A DNA stretch of 64,000 nucleotides from Streptococcus pneumoniae (GTDB lineage Bacteria; Bacillota; Bacilli; Lactobacillales; Streptococcaceae), in the NCBI RefSeq assembly GCF_001096185.1, contig NZ_CRPU01000002.1, positions 168,810 to 232,809 on the forward strand, given 5' to 3'. A program made the translations under genes and the position numbers. The notes under the pieces were generated by a model. It had not been told where the DNA came from. It made no database searches and saw only the letters and a list, made by a program, of their open reading frames with translations. Of the stretch, positions 9,557 through 18,122 are shown piece after piece (position 1 is the first letter of the stretch; each line of letters begins with the position of its first letter).

Positions 9557-10153
9557 ATGAGAATAAAATATTTAAAAATTGGTATCTTCTTGTCAGTCTG
9601 TTTATTGCTAATGAGTAATATTTTACCTTCAATTGTGTATGCGAATGAAGTCTCGCATATCCAAACTATACAGTCAGAAATGGATCGAATAGATGCAAAA
9701 TTATCTCAAAATTACTTGCTAACTGAACAAGAAATTAAGGATTTGGTGGAAGATAGCAAAGGAGTCTATCCAGACATATCAGATGAACGTAAAATTGAAT
9801 TGCTAGAAATGGTATCTTCTAAGTATGCTGCAAGAGCTAGTTTCTTAGATGGAAAGGGAATTACAGTTAATGAGATGGCTTGGATAATTAAGGGCATTGT
9901 GACTGGATTGATTGGTAAATACATAAAATTAGGTACTTATGCGGCTAAGTATGGTATTAGTATGGCGCGCTCGATCTTAAGTAGGGCAGCTGCAACTGCA
10001 GCAGCAAGAGTAGGATTATTGACCAAGATTTCTGGATGGATTTTACAAATAGCTGTGAATGTAGCTGATGTATATGGTAATTTTGCCTACAATATTGCTG
10101 CAGCTTGGGATGCACATGATAAAATCCCTAACAATGGTCGTATAAACTTTTAA
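9557..10153 (+). CDS. Secreted hydrophobic protein, candidate large bacteriocin
   Basis: A 198-residue protein not firmly recognised. It begins with a clear Sec signal peptide (basic MRIKYLK, a hydrophobic core, likely cleavage after VYA near residue 30). The mature part has an acidic helical segment (about 31-100) and then a hydrophobic Ala/Gly/Ile-rich half (about 108-180) with regular small residues, ending DAHDKIPNNGRINF. There is no lipobox or LPXTG. Size and layout resemble streptococcin A-M57-type Sec-secreted, heat-labile bacteriocins, and the next gene looks like an immunity protein. It has no evident link to sialic acid and appears inserted in the locus. Toxin function is inference. 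Confidence 0.6.
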   Translation: MRIKYLKIGIFLSVCLLLMSNILPSIVYANEVSHIQTIQSEMDRIDAKLSQNYLLTEQEIKDLVEDSKGVYPDISDERKIELLEMVSSKYAARASFLDGKGITVNEMAWIIKGIVTGLIGKYIKLGTYAAKYGISMARSILSRAAATAAARVGLLTKISGWILQIAVNVADVYGNFAYNIAAAWDAHDKIPNNGRINF

Positions 10154-10162
10154 AATGCGAGA

Positions 10163-10381
10163 ATGAAAGCACTTTGTATTTTTTTATTGAAAGCACTTTG
10201 TATTTTTTTATTGAATATGTTAGCTTGGACAGTGCTTGCAATGATAATCCGTGGAGGGCTAGATGGATTTAATGAGCATACTTGGAGTACTATTTTAATT
10301 GCTTCGCTGTCCGGGATATATATAGATTATATGTCCATAGATAAAAGTAGAAAAAAGTCCAAAAGAAAAAAGAAAAAATAG
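10163..10381 (+). CDS. Small membrane protein, candidate immunity protein
   Basis: A 72-residue protein with two hydrophobic segments (about residues 2-27 and 41-53) and a strongly basic tail in which most of the last 14 residues are Lys, Arg or Ser. It begins 9 bases after the secreted protein and almost certainly shares its transcript. Small two-span proteins with lysine-rich tails are typical bacteriocin immunity factors, but this is inference from layout. The N-terminus holds two exact copies of KALCIFLL from a 24-bp tandem duplication. The SD is weak; the second copy lengthens the first hydrophobic segment. Confidence 0.6.
   Translation: MKALCIFLLKALCIFLLNMLAWTVLAMIIRGGLDGFNEHTWSTILIASLSGIYIDYMSIDKSRKKSKRKKKK
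10166..10213 (+). repeat. Perfect 24-bp in-frame tandem duplication
   Basis: Two identical 24-base units (10166-10189 and 10190-10213), each starting AAAGCACTTTG, encode KALCIFLL twice at the start of the small membrane protein. The absence of any mismatch suggests recent slippage. Confidence 0.95.
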
Positions 10382-10463
10382 ATTTGTTCATGGTAGGGAC
10401 TTATGAAAGCTTTACTGACAAAAAAGAAAACAGTTTACAAAGAAAAATGATGGAGGAGCAAAC

Positions 10464-11108
10464 ATGGCACAAAAAGGAGTAAGCCTTATCAAGGCAGCAT
10501 TTGATACAGACAACTTTCTCATGCGTTTTAGTGAGAAAGTCTTGGACATCGTGACAGCCAATCTTCTTTTTGTCGTCTCTTGTTTGCCCATCGTGACGAT
10601 TGGAGTGGCTAAAATCAGCCTCTACGAGACCATGTTCGAAGTTAAGAAGAGCAGACGGGTGCCTGTTTTTAAAATCTATCTAAGATCTTTCAAGCAAAAT
10701 CTGAAACTAGGTTTTCAGTTGGGGATGTTAGAATTAGGAATTGTATTTCTTACCTTTTCAGATCTCTATCTTTTCTGGGGTCAAACAGCTCTGCCCTTCC
10801 AATTGGTTAAAGCTATTTGTTTAGGTATTCTTATTTTCCTTACCATTATGATGCTGGCTAGCTATCCAATCGCTGCGCGCTATGATTTAACTTGGAAAGA
10901 AGTGTTACAGAAAGGGCTTATCTTGGCTAGTTTTAACTTTCCTTGGTTCTTCCTCATGTTAGCCATTCTTGTCCTCATTGTGATGGTTCTTTATCTGTCC
11001 GCCTTCAGTCTACTCTTAGGTGGCTCAGTCTTCCTACTTTTTGGGTTTGGACTATTGGTCTTTATCCAGACTGGATTGATGGAGAAAATTTTCGCAAAAT
11101 ATCAATAG
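10464..11108 (+). CDS. DUF624 (YesL-family) membrane protein
   Basis: A 214-residue polytopic protein with a DUF624 signature near the N-terminus: FSEKVLDIVTANLLFVVSCLP followed by GVAKISLYETMF. About five hydrophobic spans occur at roughly residues 25-45, 80-100, 108-130, 150-175 and 178-200. YesL-family proteins accompany carbohydrate ABC importers and their regulators in Firmicutes, but the biochemical role is unknown. It sits just before the sialic acid lyase. A strong SD (TGGAGGAG) precedes the ATG. It may be transcribed with the pair upstream, as no terminator separates them. Confidence 0.8.
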   Translation: MAQKGVSLIKAAFDTDNFLMRFSEKVLDIVTANLLFVVSCLPIVTIGVAKISLYETMFEVKKSRRVPVFKIYLRSFKQNLKLGFQLGMLELGIVFLTFSDLYLFWGQTALPFQLVKAICLGILIFLTIMMLASYPIAARYDLTWKEVLQKGLILASFNFPWFFLMLAILVLIVMVLYLSAFSLLLGGSVFLLFGFGLLVFIQTGLMEKIFAKYQ

Positions 11109-11191
11109 GAGTCTTATTTCTGAAACTACTTTCAAAGGCTTCAAACGCTATTCTATAAGCTAGAAACTAAAATCTAAGTGTCTATAAGATA

Positions 11192-11220
11192 TTGAAAGCC
11201 TTTTCGGTAAAGTGTATACT
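11192..11220 (+). promoter_or_regulatory. Promoter of the sialic acid lyase gene
   Basis: TTGAAA (11192-11197) and TATACT (11215-11220) are 17 bases apart. The -35 region reads TTGAAAGCCTTTTCGG, closely matching TTGAAAGCGTTTTATT at the nanE promoter, so the two promoters probably share a regulator. The cre match is weaker here. The 5' leader would be about 50 bases. Confidence 0.7.
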
Positions 11221-11277
11221 AAAGAAGTAAAGAAAGAATCTGCTTTAGCAGAAAATAAAAATAATAGGAGAAAATCT

Positions 11278-12195
11278 ATGTCAGATTTGAAAAAATACGA
11301 AGGTGTCATTCCAGCCTTCTACGCATGTTATGATGATCAAGGAGAAGTAAGTCCAGAGCGTACACGTGCCTTGGTTCAATACTTCATTGATAAAGGTGTT
11401 CAAGGTCTTTATGTCAATGGTTCTTCTGGTGAATGTATCTACCAAAGTGTAGAAGACCGCAAGTTAATCTTGGAAGAAGTCATGGCAGTTGCTAAAGGTA
11501 AATTAACTATTATTGCCCATGTTGCTTGCAACAATACCAAAGATAGTATGGAACTGGCTCGCCACGCTGAAAGCTTGGGAGTAGATGCCATTGCAACAAT
11601 TCCACCAATTTACTTCCGCTTGCCTGAATACTCAGTTGCCAAATACTGGAACGATATCAGTTCTGCAGCTCCAAACACAGACTACGTGATCTACAACATT
11701 CCTCAATTGGCAGGGGTTGCTTTGACTCCAAGTCTTTATACCGAAATGTTGAAGAATCCTCGTGTTATCGGTGTGAAGAACTCTTCTATGCCAGTTCAAG
11801 ATATCCAAACCTTTGTCAGCCTTGGTGGGGAAGACCATATCGTCTTTAACGGTCCAGATGAACAGTTCCTAGGTGGTCGCCTCATGGGTGCCAAAGCTGG
11901 TATCGGTGGTACTTATGGTGCTATGCCAGAACTCTTCTTGAAACTCAACCAATTGATTGCGGATAAAGATTTAGAAACAGCGCGTGAGTTACAGTATGCT
12001 ATCAACGCTATCATTGGTAAATTGACTGCTGCACATGGAAATATGTACGGTGTCATTAAAGAAGTCTTGAAGATCAATGAAGGATTGAATATTGGTTCTG
12101 TTCGTTCACCATTGACGCCAGTAACGGAAGAAGATCGTCCAGTTGTAGAAGCAGCTGCAGCCTTGATTCGTGAAACCAAGGAGCGCTTCCTCTAA
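11278..12195 (+). CDS. nanA: N-acetylneuraminate lyase
   Basis: A 305-residue DapA-family TIM barrel that cleaves N-acetylneuraminate to N-acetylmannosamine and pyruvate through a Schiff base. The catalytic tyrosine is Tyr139 in YNIPQ and the Schiff-base lysine is Lys167 in GVKNSS. The substrate loop GSSGE lies near residues 47-51. The start at 11278 has SD TAGGAG and follows the promoter at 11192-11220; an upstream in-frame ATG at 11212 falls inside that promoter. In pneumococcal papers nanA denotes the sialidase, so the symbol here follows the E. coli lyase. The ROK kinase follows after 17 bases. Confidence 0.95.
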   Translation: MSDLKKYEGVIPAFYACYDDQGEVSPERTRALVQYFIDKGVQGLYVNGSSGECIYQSVEDRKLILEEVMAVAKGKLTIIAHVACNNTKDSMELARHAESLGVDAIATIPPIYFRLPEYSVAKYWNDISSAAPNTDYVIYNIPQLAGVALTPSLYTEMLKNPRVIGVKNSSMPVQDIQTFVSLGGEDHIVFNGPDEQFLGGRLMGAKAGIGGTYGAMPELFLKLNQLIADKDLETARELQYAINAIIGKLTAAHGNMYGVIKEVLKINEGLNIGSVRSPLTPVTEEDRPVVEAAAALIRETKERFL

Positions 12196-12212
12196 TCCAT
12201 AAGGAGGTATTT

Positions 12213-13097
12213 ATGACACACTACGTTGCAATTGATATAGGTGGAACCAACATCAAGTATGGTTTGGTTGATCAAGAGGGGCAACTTCTTGAATCGCATG
12301 AAATGCCAACTGAAGCGTATAAGGGTGGACCTCATATCTTACAAAAAACCAAAGATATTGTAGCCAGCTATTTAGAAAAAGGCCCAGTAGCAGGTGTTGC
12401 CATTTCTTCTGCAGGAATGGTGGATCCTGATAAGGGGGAAATTTTCTACGCTGGACCTCAGATTCCAAATTATGCAGGAACCCAGTTCAAGAAGGAAATC
12501 GAAGAAAGCTTTGCTATTCCTTGTGAGATTGAAAATGATGTCAACTGTGCAGGTCTGGCTGAGGCAGTATCTGGTTCAGGTAAGGGAGCAAGTGTCACCC
12601 TTTGCTTGACCATTGGAACAGGTATCGGTGGTTGCTTGATTATGGATGGGAAGGTTTTCCATGGATTTAGCAATTCAGCCTGCGAAGTTGGTTATATGCA
12701 TATGCAGGATGGAGCGTTTCAAGATTTGGCTTCTACAACAGCCTTGGTGGAGTATGTAGCAGCAGCTCATGGAGATCCAGTTGACCAGTGGAATGGTCGT
12801 CGTATCTTTAAGGAAGCTACGGAAGGCAATAAACTCTGCATGGAAGGTATTGACCGTATGGTTGACTATCTAGGAAAAGGTCTGGCAAATATTTGCTATG
12901 TGGCCAATCCAGAAGTGGTTATTCTTGGTGGTGGTATCATGGGGCAAGAGGCGATTCTCAAACCTAAGATCCGTACAGCCTTGAAAGAAGCCTTGGTGCC
13001 AAGCCTAGCTGAAAAAACACGATTAGAATTTGCCCATCACCAGAATACAGCAGGTATGCTTGGTGCATATTATCATTTTAAGACAAAACAATCCTAG
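12213..13097 (+). CDS. nanK: ROK-family sugar kinase, probable N-acetylmannosamine kinase
   Basis: A 294-residue ROK protein. The N-terminal ATP-phosphate motif is AIDIGGTNIKYGLVD (residues 6-20). END is at about residue 109, where the Asp is the catalytic base. A second glycine-rich motif, GTGIGG, is near 136, and the C-terminal VILGGGIMG binds adenosine. The usual ROK zinc-binding cysteine cluster is not seen, as in several small streptococcal ROK kinases. Coupled to the lyase gene (17-base gap, SD AAGGAGG), it most likely phosphorylates ManNAc to ManNAc-6-P, the substrate of NanE. Exact specificity is inference. Confidence 0.87.
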   Translation: MTHYVAIDIGGTNIKYGLVDQEGQLLESHEMPTEAYKGGPHILQKTKDIVASYLEKGPVAGVAISSAGMVDPDKGEIFYAGPQIPNYAGTQFKKEIEESFAIPCEIENDVNCAGLAEAVSGSGKGASVTLCLTIGTGIGGCLIMDGKVFHGFSNSACEVGYMHMQDGAFQDLASTTALVEYVAAAHGDPVDQWNGRRIFKEATEGNKLCMEGIDRMVDYLGKGLANICYVANPEVVILGGGIMGQEAILKPKIRTALKEALVPSLAEKTRLEFAHHQNTAGMLGAYYHFKTKQS

Positions 13098-13120
13098 TTT
13101 GGCTCAGCCAAACTAGGATT
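13090..13120. terminator. Bidirectional terminator between nanK and nanR
   Basis: AATCCTAGTTTGGC (13090-13103) and GCCAAACTAGGATT (13107-13120) form a perfect 14-bp stem with a 3-base loop, and TTTT follows. It serves both converging genes; the nanR stop codon (13113-13115, minus strand) lies inside the right arm. Confidence 0.93.
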
Positions 13121-13964
13121 TTCTGACACGTTTTTGTCTACGATAGCCGTTGAGTTTCTTATTTTCCCAGTAGCTATTAAAGATTTTTTCCTTGCTTTCG
13201 CGATTGATTTCCAAAAAATAGGCATAAATCAAATCGATAAAGAAGAGCATAGGAAGTTGAGCGGATATTCGTTGGATGTAGGATGACTGGCTGTGGGAGG
13301 CTACAAGAACAGTCTCTGTATAGGCCTGACGATCTTTATTGGGAACACTTGTAAAGAGTACAGTCTTTGCCCCCATCTCCTTAGCGTCTAATAGACTATC
13401 TAAAATAGAAGGTGTTGTACCAGAAAGTGAGAAACCGAGTACTAGACAATTCTCGTCCATAATACTGGTTGTCCAAGCAAAGCCGTCTTGGTCAGTCAAG
13501 GCTTCGCAGACTACACCCAGACGCATGAACCGCAATTTCATTTCACGAGCGACAAGGCCAGAACTTCCTGTTCCGAAGAAGTAGACACGCTCAGCATCTT
13601 CGATTAGTTGGGCAATTCGTTCCAGTTGTTCTTCGTCAATCAAGTCCTGTGTTTGTTCCCGCATACTGCTATAACTTCTGAGGACTCGTTTTGTCAGTGG
13701 ACTGTGCTTTGAGACTTGTTTGGTTTGATTTTCTGACTGATGTTGGTATTGGAAAATAAATTCTCGGTAGCCAGTAAAGCCACACTTTTTAGCAAAGCGG
13801 GTCAGAGCAGCCTGGGAGATATGTAATTTTTGAGTGACCTGTTGAGAAGATAAATCATCTGTAATCGTTTCTGCTTGTAAAAAATAATGCGCGATTTCTT
13901 GCTCAAGGTCTGTCATTTCTTCAAAATGTGAATCAATGACAGTTGCGATATCTGGTTTGTCCAT
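13113..13964 (-). CDS. nanR: RpiR-family transcriptional regulator, NanR-like
   Basis: A 283-residue regulator. The N-terminal helix-turn-helix domain (about 1-77) contains LHISQAALTRFAKKCGFTGYREF, here split by function into the turn (ISQAALTRF) and the recognition end. The C-terminal SIS sugar-phosphate-binding domain (about 105-250) contains FFGTGSSGLVAREM and VLGFSLSGTT. In S. pneumoniae the equivalent protein controls the nan operons and responds to a catabolic intermediate, probably ManNAc-6-P. It is convergent with the catabolic genes, sharing a terminator, and has a good SD (AAAGGAG). A TATAAT on the minus strand at 14027-14032 may be its -10 box. Confidence 0.88.
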   Translation of the reverse strand: MDKPDIATVIDSHFEEMTDLEQEIAHYFLQAETITDDLSSQQVTQKLHISQAALTRFAKKCGFTGYREFIFQYQHQSENQTKQVSKHSPLTKRVLRSYSSMREQTQDLIDEEQLERIAQLIEDAERVYFFGTGSSGLVAREMKLRFMRLGVVCEALTDQDGFAWTTSIMDENCLVLGFSLSGTTPSILDSLLDAKEMGAKTVLFTSVPNKDRQAYTETVLVASHSQSSYIQRISAQLPMLFFIDLIYAYFLEINRESKEKIFNSYWENKKLNGYRRQKRVRKS

Positions 13965-14123
13965 AGGGAAGGCTCCTTTAAATGAGTCGTATTGGAAAAA
14001 GGCTAGATTATTGAACTTTTACATTCATTATAACATATAATATAGGGATGGATAAATAAAAACGTATCTTGCCGTAAAAACGAAAAAAGCTTCTTTCTTT
14101 TCCATAATTTTCTGCTCAAATTG

Positions 14124-14132
14124 TGGTACAAT
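14124..14132 (+). promoter_or_regulatory. Extended -10 promoter of pbp2b
   Basis: TGGTACAAT has a TGn extension and a near-consensus -10 box 25 bases before the ATG at 14157. The -35 region is poor. The leader would be about 18 bases and lacks a clear SD. Confidence 0.5.
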
Positions 14133-14156
14133 TAAGAGTAAGACTTTAAGTTAGAA

Positions 14157-16214
14157 ATGAGACTGATTTGTATGAGAAAATTTAACAGCCATTCGATTCC
14201 GATTCGGCTTAATTTATTGTTTTCAATCGTCATTTTACTCTTTATGACCATTATTGGTCGTTTGTTGTATATGCAGGTTTTGAACAAGGATTTTTACGAA
14301 AAAAAGCTAGCCTCAGCTAGTCAAACCAAGATTACAAGCAGTTCAGCCCGTGGGGAAATTTATGATGCTAGTGGAAAACCTTTGGTAGAAAATACGCTAA
14401 AGCAGGTTGTTTCCTTTACACGTAGTAATAAAATGACGGCTACAGACTTAAAAGAAATAGCTAAAAAGTTACTGACTTATGTGAGCATCACCTCTCCTAA
14501 TTTGACAGAACGCCAGCTGGCTGATTATTATTTGGCTGATCCTGAAATCTATAAAAAAACAGTGGAGGCTCTCCCAAGTGAGAAACGCTTGGATTCAGAT
14601 GGAAATCGCCTATCCGAATCAGAACTGTATAACAATGCGGTCGATAGTGTCCAAACGAGTCAACTAAACTATACAGAGGATGAAAAGAAAGAAATCTATC
14701 TTTTTAGTCAGTTAAATGCTGTTGGAAACTTTGCGACAGGAACCATTGCGACAGATCCTCTAAATGATTCTCAGGTGGCTGTTATTGCCTCTATTTCAAA
14801 GGAGATGCCTGGCATTAGTATTTCTACTTCTTGGGATCGAAAGATTTTGGAAACTTCCCTTTCTTCTATAGTAGGGAGTGTATCCAGTGAAAAAGCTGGT
14901 CTCCCAGCGGAAGAAGCAGAATCCTATCTTAAAAAAGGCTATTCTCTAAATGACCGTGTTGGAACCTCCTATTTGGAAAAGCAATATGAAGAGACCTTAC
15001 AAGGAAAACGCTCGGTAAAAGAAATCCATCTGGATAAATATGGCAATATGGAAAGCGTGGACACAATTGAGGAAGGTAGTAAGGGAAACAATATCAAACT
15101 GACCATTGATTTGGCCTTCCAAGATAGCGTGGATGCTTTGCTGAAAAGTTATTTCAATTCCGAGCTAGGAAATGGTGGAGCCAAGTATTCTGAAGGCGTG
15201 TATGCAGTCGCCCTTAACCCCAAAACAGGTGCTGTTTTGTCTATGTCAGGACTCAAACATGACCTGAAAACGGGAGAGTTGACTCCTGATTCCTTGGGAA
15301 CGGTAACCAATGTCTTTGTCCCAGGTTCGGTTGTTAAGGCCGCTACCATCAGCTCAGGTTGGGAAAATGGAGTCTTATCAGGAAACCAAACCTTAACAGA
15401 TCAGCCTATTGTTTTCCAAGGTTCAGCTCCAATTTATTCTTGGTATAAATTGGCATATGGATCTTTTCCTATTACAGCTGTGGAAGCCTTGGAGTATTCA
15501 TCCAATGCTTACATGGTTCAAACCGCTCTTGGAATCATGGGCCAGACCTATCAACCAAATATGTTTGTTGGAACCAGCAATTTGGAAACAGCTATGGGAA
15601 AACTTCGTGCGACCTTTGGCGAATATGGCTTGGGGGCTGCGACCGGAATTGACCTACCAGATGAATCTACTGGATTTGTTCCCAAAGAGTATAGCTTTGC
15701 TAATTACATCACCAATGCCTTTGGGCAGTTTGATAACTATACGCCCATGCAGTTGGCTCAGTATGTAGCAACTATTGCAAATGATGGTGTTCGTGTGGCT
15801 CCTCGTATTGTTGAAGGCATTTATGGTAATAATGATAAGGGAGGACTGGGCGACTTGATTCAGCAACTGCAACCGACAGAGATGAATAAGGTCAATATAT
15901 CCGACTCCGATATGAGTATCTTGCACCAAGGTTTTTATCAGGTTGCTCATGGGACTAGTGGATTGACAACTGGACGTGCTTTTTCAAATGGTGCCTTGGT
16001 ATCCATTAGTGGGAAAACAGGTACTGCCGAAAGTTATGTTGCAGGTGGTCAAGAAGCCAACAATACCAATGCCGTGGCCTATGCTCCATCTGATAATCCC
16101 CAAATCGCTGTTGCAGTGGTCTTTCCTCATAATACCAATCTAACAAATGGTGTAGGACCTTCCATTGCGCGTGATATTATCAACCTCTATAACCAACATC
16201 ATCCAATGAATTAG
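14157..16214 (+). CDS. pbp2b: Penicillin-binding protein 2b (class B transpeptidase)
   Basis: A 685-residue (680 from the alternative ATG at 14172) D,D-transpeptidase for peripheral wall synthesis. It has a short cytoplasmic tail, one membrane segment (about 18-40), a PBP dimer domain and a transpeptidase domain. In 680-residue numbering the active-site motifs are SVVK with Ser386, SSN at 443-445 and KTG at 615-617. Residues 446, 476 and 489 are Ala, Gly and Ala. I recall Thr, Glu and Thr in penicillin-susceptible pneumococci, and these changes are linked to lowered beta-lactam affinity. Neither start has a clear SD. recR follows after 10 bases. Confidence 0.95.
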   Translation: MRLICMRKFNSHSIPIRLNLLFSIVILLFMTIIGRLLYMQVLNKDFYEKKLASASQTKITSSSARGEIYDASGKPLVENTLKQVVSFTRSNKMTATDLKEIAKKLLTYVSITSPNLTERQLADYYLADPEIYKKTVEALPSEKRLDSDGNRLSESELYNNAVDSVQTSQLNYTEDEKKEIYLFSQLNAVGNFATGTIATDPLNDSQVAVIASISKEMPGISISTSWDRKILETSLSSIVGSVSSEKAGLPAEEAESYLKKGYSLNDRVGTSYLEKQYEETLQGKRSVKEIHLDKYGNMESVDTIEEGSKGNNIKLTIDLAFQDSVDALLKSYFNSELGNGGAKYSEGVYAVALNPKTGAVLSMSGLKHDLKTGELTPDSLGTVTNVFVPGSVVKAATISSGWENGVLSGNQTLTDQPIVFQGSAPIYSWYKLAYGSFPITAVEALEYSSNAYMVQTALGIMGQTYQPNMFVGTSNLETAMGKLRATFGEYGLGAATGIDLPDESTGFVPKEYSFANYITNAFGQFDNYTPMQLAQYVATIANDGVRVAPRIVEGIYGNNDKGGLGDLIQQLQPTEMNKVNISDSDMSILHQGFYQVAHGTSGLTTGRAFSNGALVSISGKTGTAESYVAGGQEANNTNAVAYAPSDNPQIAVAVVFPHNTNLTNGVGPSIARDIINLYNQHHPMN

Positions 16215-16224
16215 AAAGGAACAT

Positions 16225-16821
16225 ATGCTGTATCCAACACCTATTGCCAAGCTGATTGATAGCTATTCAAAGTTACCAGGTATCGGGATTAAGACGGCTA
16301 CCCGTCTGGCCTTTTATACGATTGGAATGTCTGATGACGATGTCAATGAATTTGCTAAAAATCTCCTTTCTGCTAAGAGAGAGCTGACCTATTGTTCTAT
16401 TTGTGGTCGTTTGACTGATGACGATCCTTGCTCTATCTGTACCGATCCGACTCGTGACCAGACAACGATTTTAGTTCTCGAGGATAGTCGAGATGTGGCG
16501 GCTATGGAGAATATCCAAGAATACCATGGACTCTATCATGTCTTGCATGGACTCATTTCTCCCATGAATGGTATCAGTCCAGACGATATCAATCTCAAGA
16601 GCCTTATGACTCGTCTGATGGATAGTGAAGTTTCAGAAGTCATTGTCGCAACCAATGCCACGGCAGATGGGGAAGCGACTTCCATGTATCTTTCACGCTT
16701 ACTCAAGCCAGCTGGGATTAAGGTTACGCGTCTGGCACGAGGCCTTGCTGTGGGAGCGGATATCGAGTATGCGGACGAAGTCACACTCTTACGAGCCATT
16801 GAAAATCGAACAGAGTTGTAA
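16225..16821 (+). CDS. recR: Recombination protein RecR
   Basis: A 198-residue protein, the usual RecR length. Domain order is a helix-hairpin-helix near residues 10-25 (LPGIGIKTA), a four-cysteine zinc finger ([16 protein letters not shown], about 57-72), then a Toprim domain starting [11 protein letters not shown] and ending in a Walker B-like region. With RecO and RecF it helps load RecA at gaps and in recombinational repair. It is translated from the pbp2b transcript (10-base gap, SD GAAAGGA), an arrangement conserved in pneumococci, and ends at a strong terminator. Confidence 0.96.
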   Translation: MLYPTPIAKLIDSYSKLPGIGIKTATRLAFYTIGMSDDDVNEFAKNLLSAKRELTYCSICGRLTDDDPCSICTDPTRDQTTILVLEDSRDVAAMENIQEYHGLYHVLHGLISPMNGISPDDINLKSLMTRLMDSEVSEVIVATNATADGEATSMYLSRLLKPAGIKVTRLARGLAVGADIEYADEVTLLRAIENRTEL

Positions 16822-16866
16822 GCAGAGACAAATTAACGAACTCAATTCATTTATATAAAAAATCAA

Positions 16867-16896
16867 GGAGACCGACATTTTTTATCGGTCTCTTTT
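16867..16896 (+). terminator. Terminator after recR
   Basis: GAGACCGA (16868-16875) pairs with TCGGTCTC (16885-16892), and TTTTT follows. Confidence 0.9.
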
Positions 16897-16995
16897 TAGA
16901 TATATTGAAGACCAGTATCAGGTTCAAGTTTTAAAAAAACAAGCAAATATGATATACTAAAGAACGAGTATTCTAGTAGAATTAGGACAAATAAT

Positions 16996-18039
16996 ATGAA
17001 ACAAACGATTATTCTTTTATACGGTGGACGGAGTGCGGAACGCGAAGTCTCTGTCCTTTCAGCAGAAAGTGTCATGCGTGCGGTGAACTACGATCGTTTT
17101 ACAGTCAAGACTTTCTTTATTAGTCAGTCAGGTGACTTTATCGAAACGCAAGAATTTAGCCAGACTCCAGGTCAAGAGGACCGTCTTATGACCAATGAAA
17201 CCATTGATTGGGATAAGCAAGTTGCACCAAGTGCTATCTACGAAGAAGGGGCAGTGGTCTTTCCAGTTCTTCATGGTCCGATGGGAGAAGATGGCTCTGT
17301 TCAAGGATTCTTGGAAGTTTTGAAAATGCCTTATGTCGGCTGCAATATCTTGTCATCGAGTCTTGCTATGGACAAAATCACGACTAAGCGTGTGTTAGAA
17401 TCTGTCGGGATTGCCCAAGTTCCTTATGTGGCCATTGTCGAAGGTGATGATGTAACTTCTAAAATTGCTGAAGTGGAAGAAAAATTGACTTATCCAGTCT
17501 TCACTAAGCCGTCAAATATGGGTTCTAGTGTCGGTATTTCTAAATCTGAAAATCAAGAAGAACTCCGTCAAGCTTTGAAACTTGCCTTCCAATATGATAG
17601 CCGTGTCTTGGTAGAGCAAGGGGTCAATGCTCGTGAAATTGAAGTTGGTCTACTGGGTAACTACGATGTCAAAAGCACCCTTCCTGGAGAAGTAGTCAAG
17701 GATGTTGCCTTCTATGACTATGACGCCAAGTATATTGATAACAAGATTACCATGGATATTCCAGCTAAAATCAGCGATGATGTGATAGCTGTCATGCGTC
17801 AAAATGCAGAAACAGCCTTCCGTGCCATTGGTGGTTTAGGTCTATCTCGTTGCGATTTCTTCTATACAGATAAGGGAGAGATTTTCCTAAACGAGCTCAA
17901 TACCATGCCAGGTTTCACCCAGTGGTCTATGTACCCACTACTTTGGGACAATATGGGAATCAGCTACCCAGAACTAATCGAGCGTTTGGTTGACCTTGCT
18001 AAAGAAAGTTTTGACAAGCGCGAAGCGCATTTGCTATAA
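16996..18039 (+). CDS. ddl: D-alanine--D-alanine ligase
   Basis: A 347-residue ATP-grasp enzyme that joins two D-alanines for the peptidoglycan stem. The N-terminal motif is [15 protein letters not shown] (about 9-23), with Arg where many family members have His. The ATP-grasp core is marked by [15 protein letters not shown] and the metal-binding [14 protein letters not shown] near residue 300. A TATACT about 45 bases upstream is the likely -10 box. murF follows after a hairpin and both make UDP-MurNAc-pentapeptide precursors. Confidence 0.96.
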   Translation: MKQTIILLYGGRSAEREVSVLSAESVMRAVNYDRFTVKTFFISQSGDFIETQEFSQTPGQEDRLMTNETIDWDKQVAPSAIYEEGAVVFPVLHGPMGEDGSVQGFLEVLKMPYVGCNILSSSLAMDKITTKRVLESVGIAQVPYVAIVEGDDVTSKIAEVEEKLTYPVFTKPSNMGSSVGISKSENQEELRQALKLAFQYDSRVLVEQGVNAREIEVGLLGNYDVKSTLPGEVVKDVAFYDYDAKYIDNKITMDIPAKISDDVIAVMRQNAETAFRAIGGLGLSRCDFFYTDKGEIFLNELNTMPGFTQWSMYPLLWDNMGISYPELIERLVDLAKESFDKREAHLL

Positions 18040-18049
18040 AATGAAAGAA

Positions 18050-18110
18050 GGGGTAGGAGCCAGAACTATCACTGCAAGGTGACTAGAGTTCTCGGACTTC
18101 AACCCTTTTT
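18050..18110 (+). terminator. Hairpin between ddl and murF
   Basis: GGGT (18051-18054) and ACCC (18102-18105) close a structure with an inner AGAACT (18062-18067) / AGTTCT (18087-18092) stem, and TTTTT follows. It is likely a weak terminator or attenuator before murF, whose SD (AAAGGAG) begins just after it. Confidence 0.45.
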
Positions 18111-18122
18111 AAAGGAGTAGAA

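Noticed and set aside
11194-11207. Second full cre site at the lyase promoter
   Set aside because: It misses the central CG and last base of the consensus. It is reported only as a shared -35 motif.
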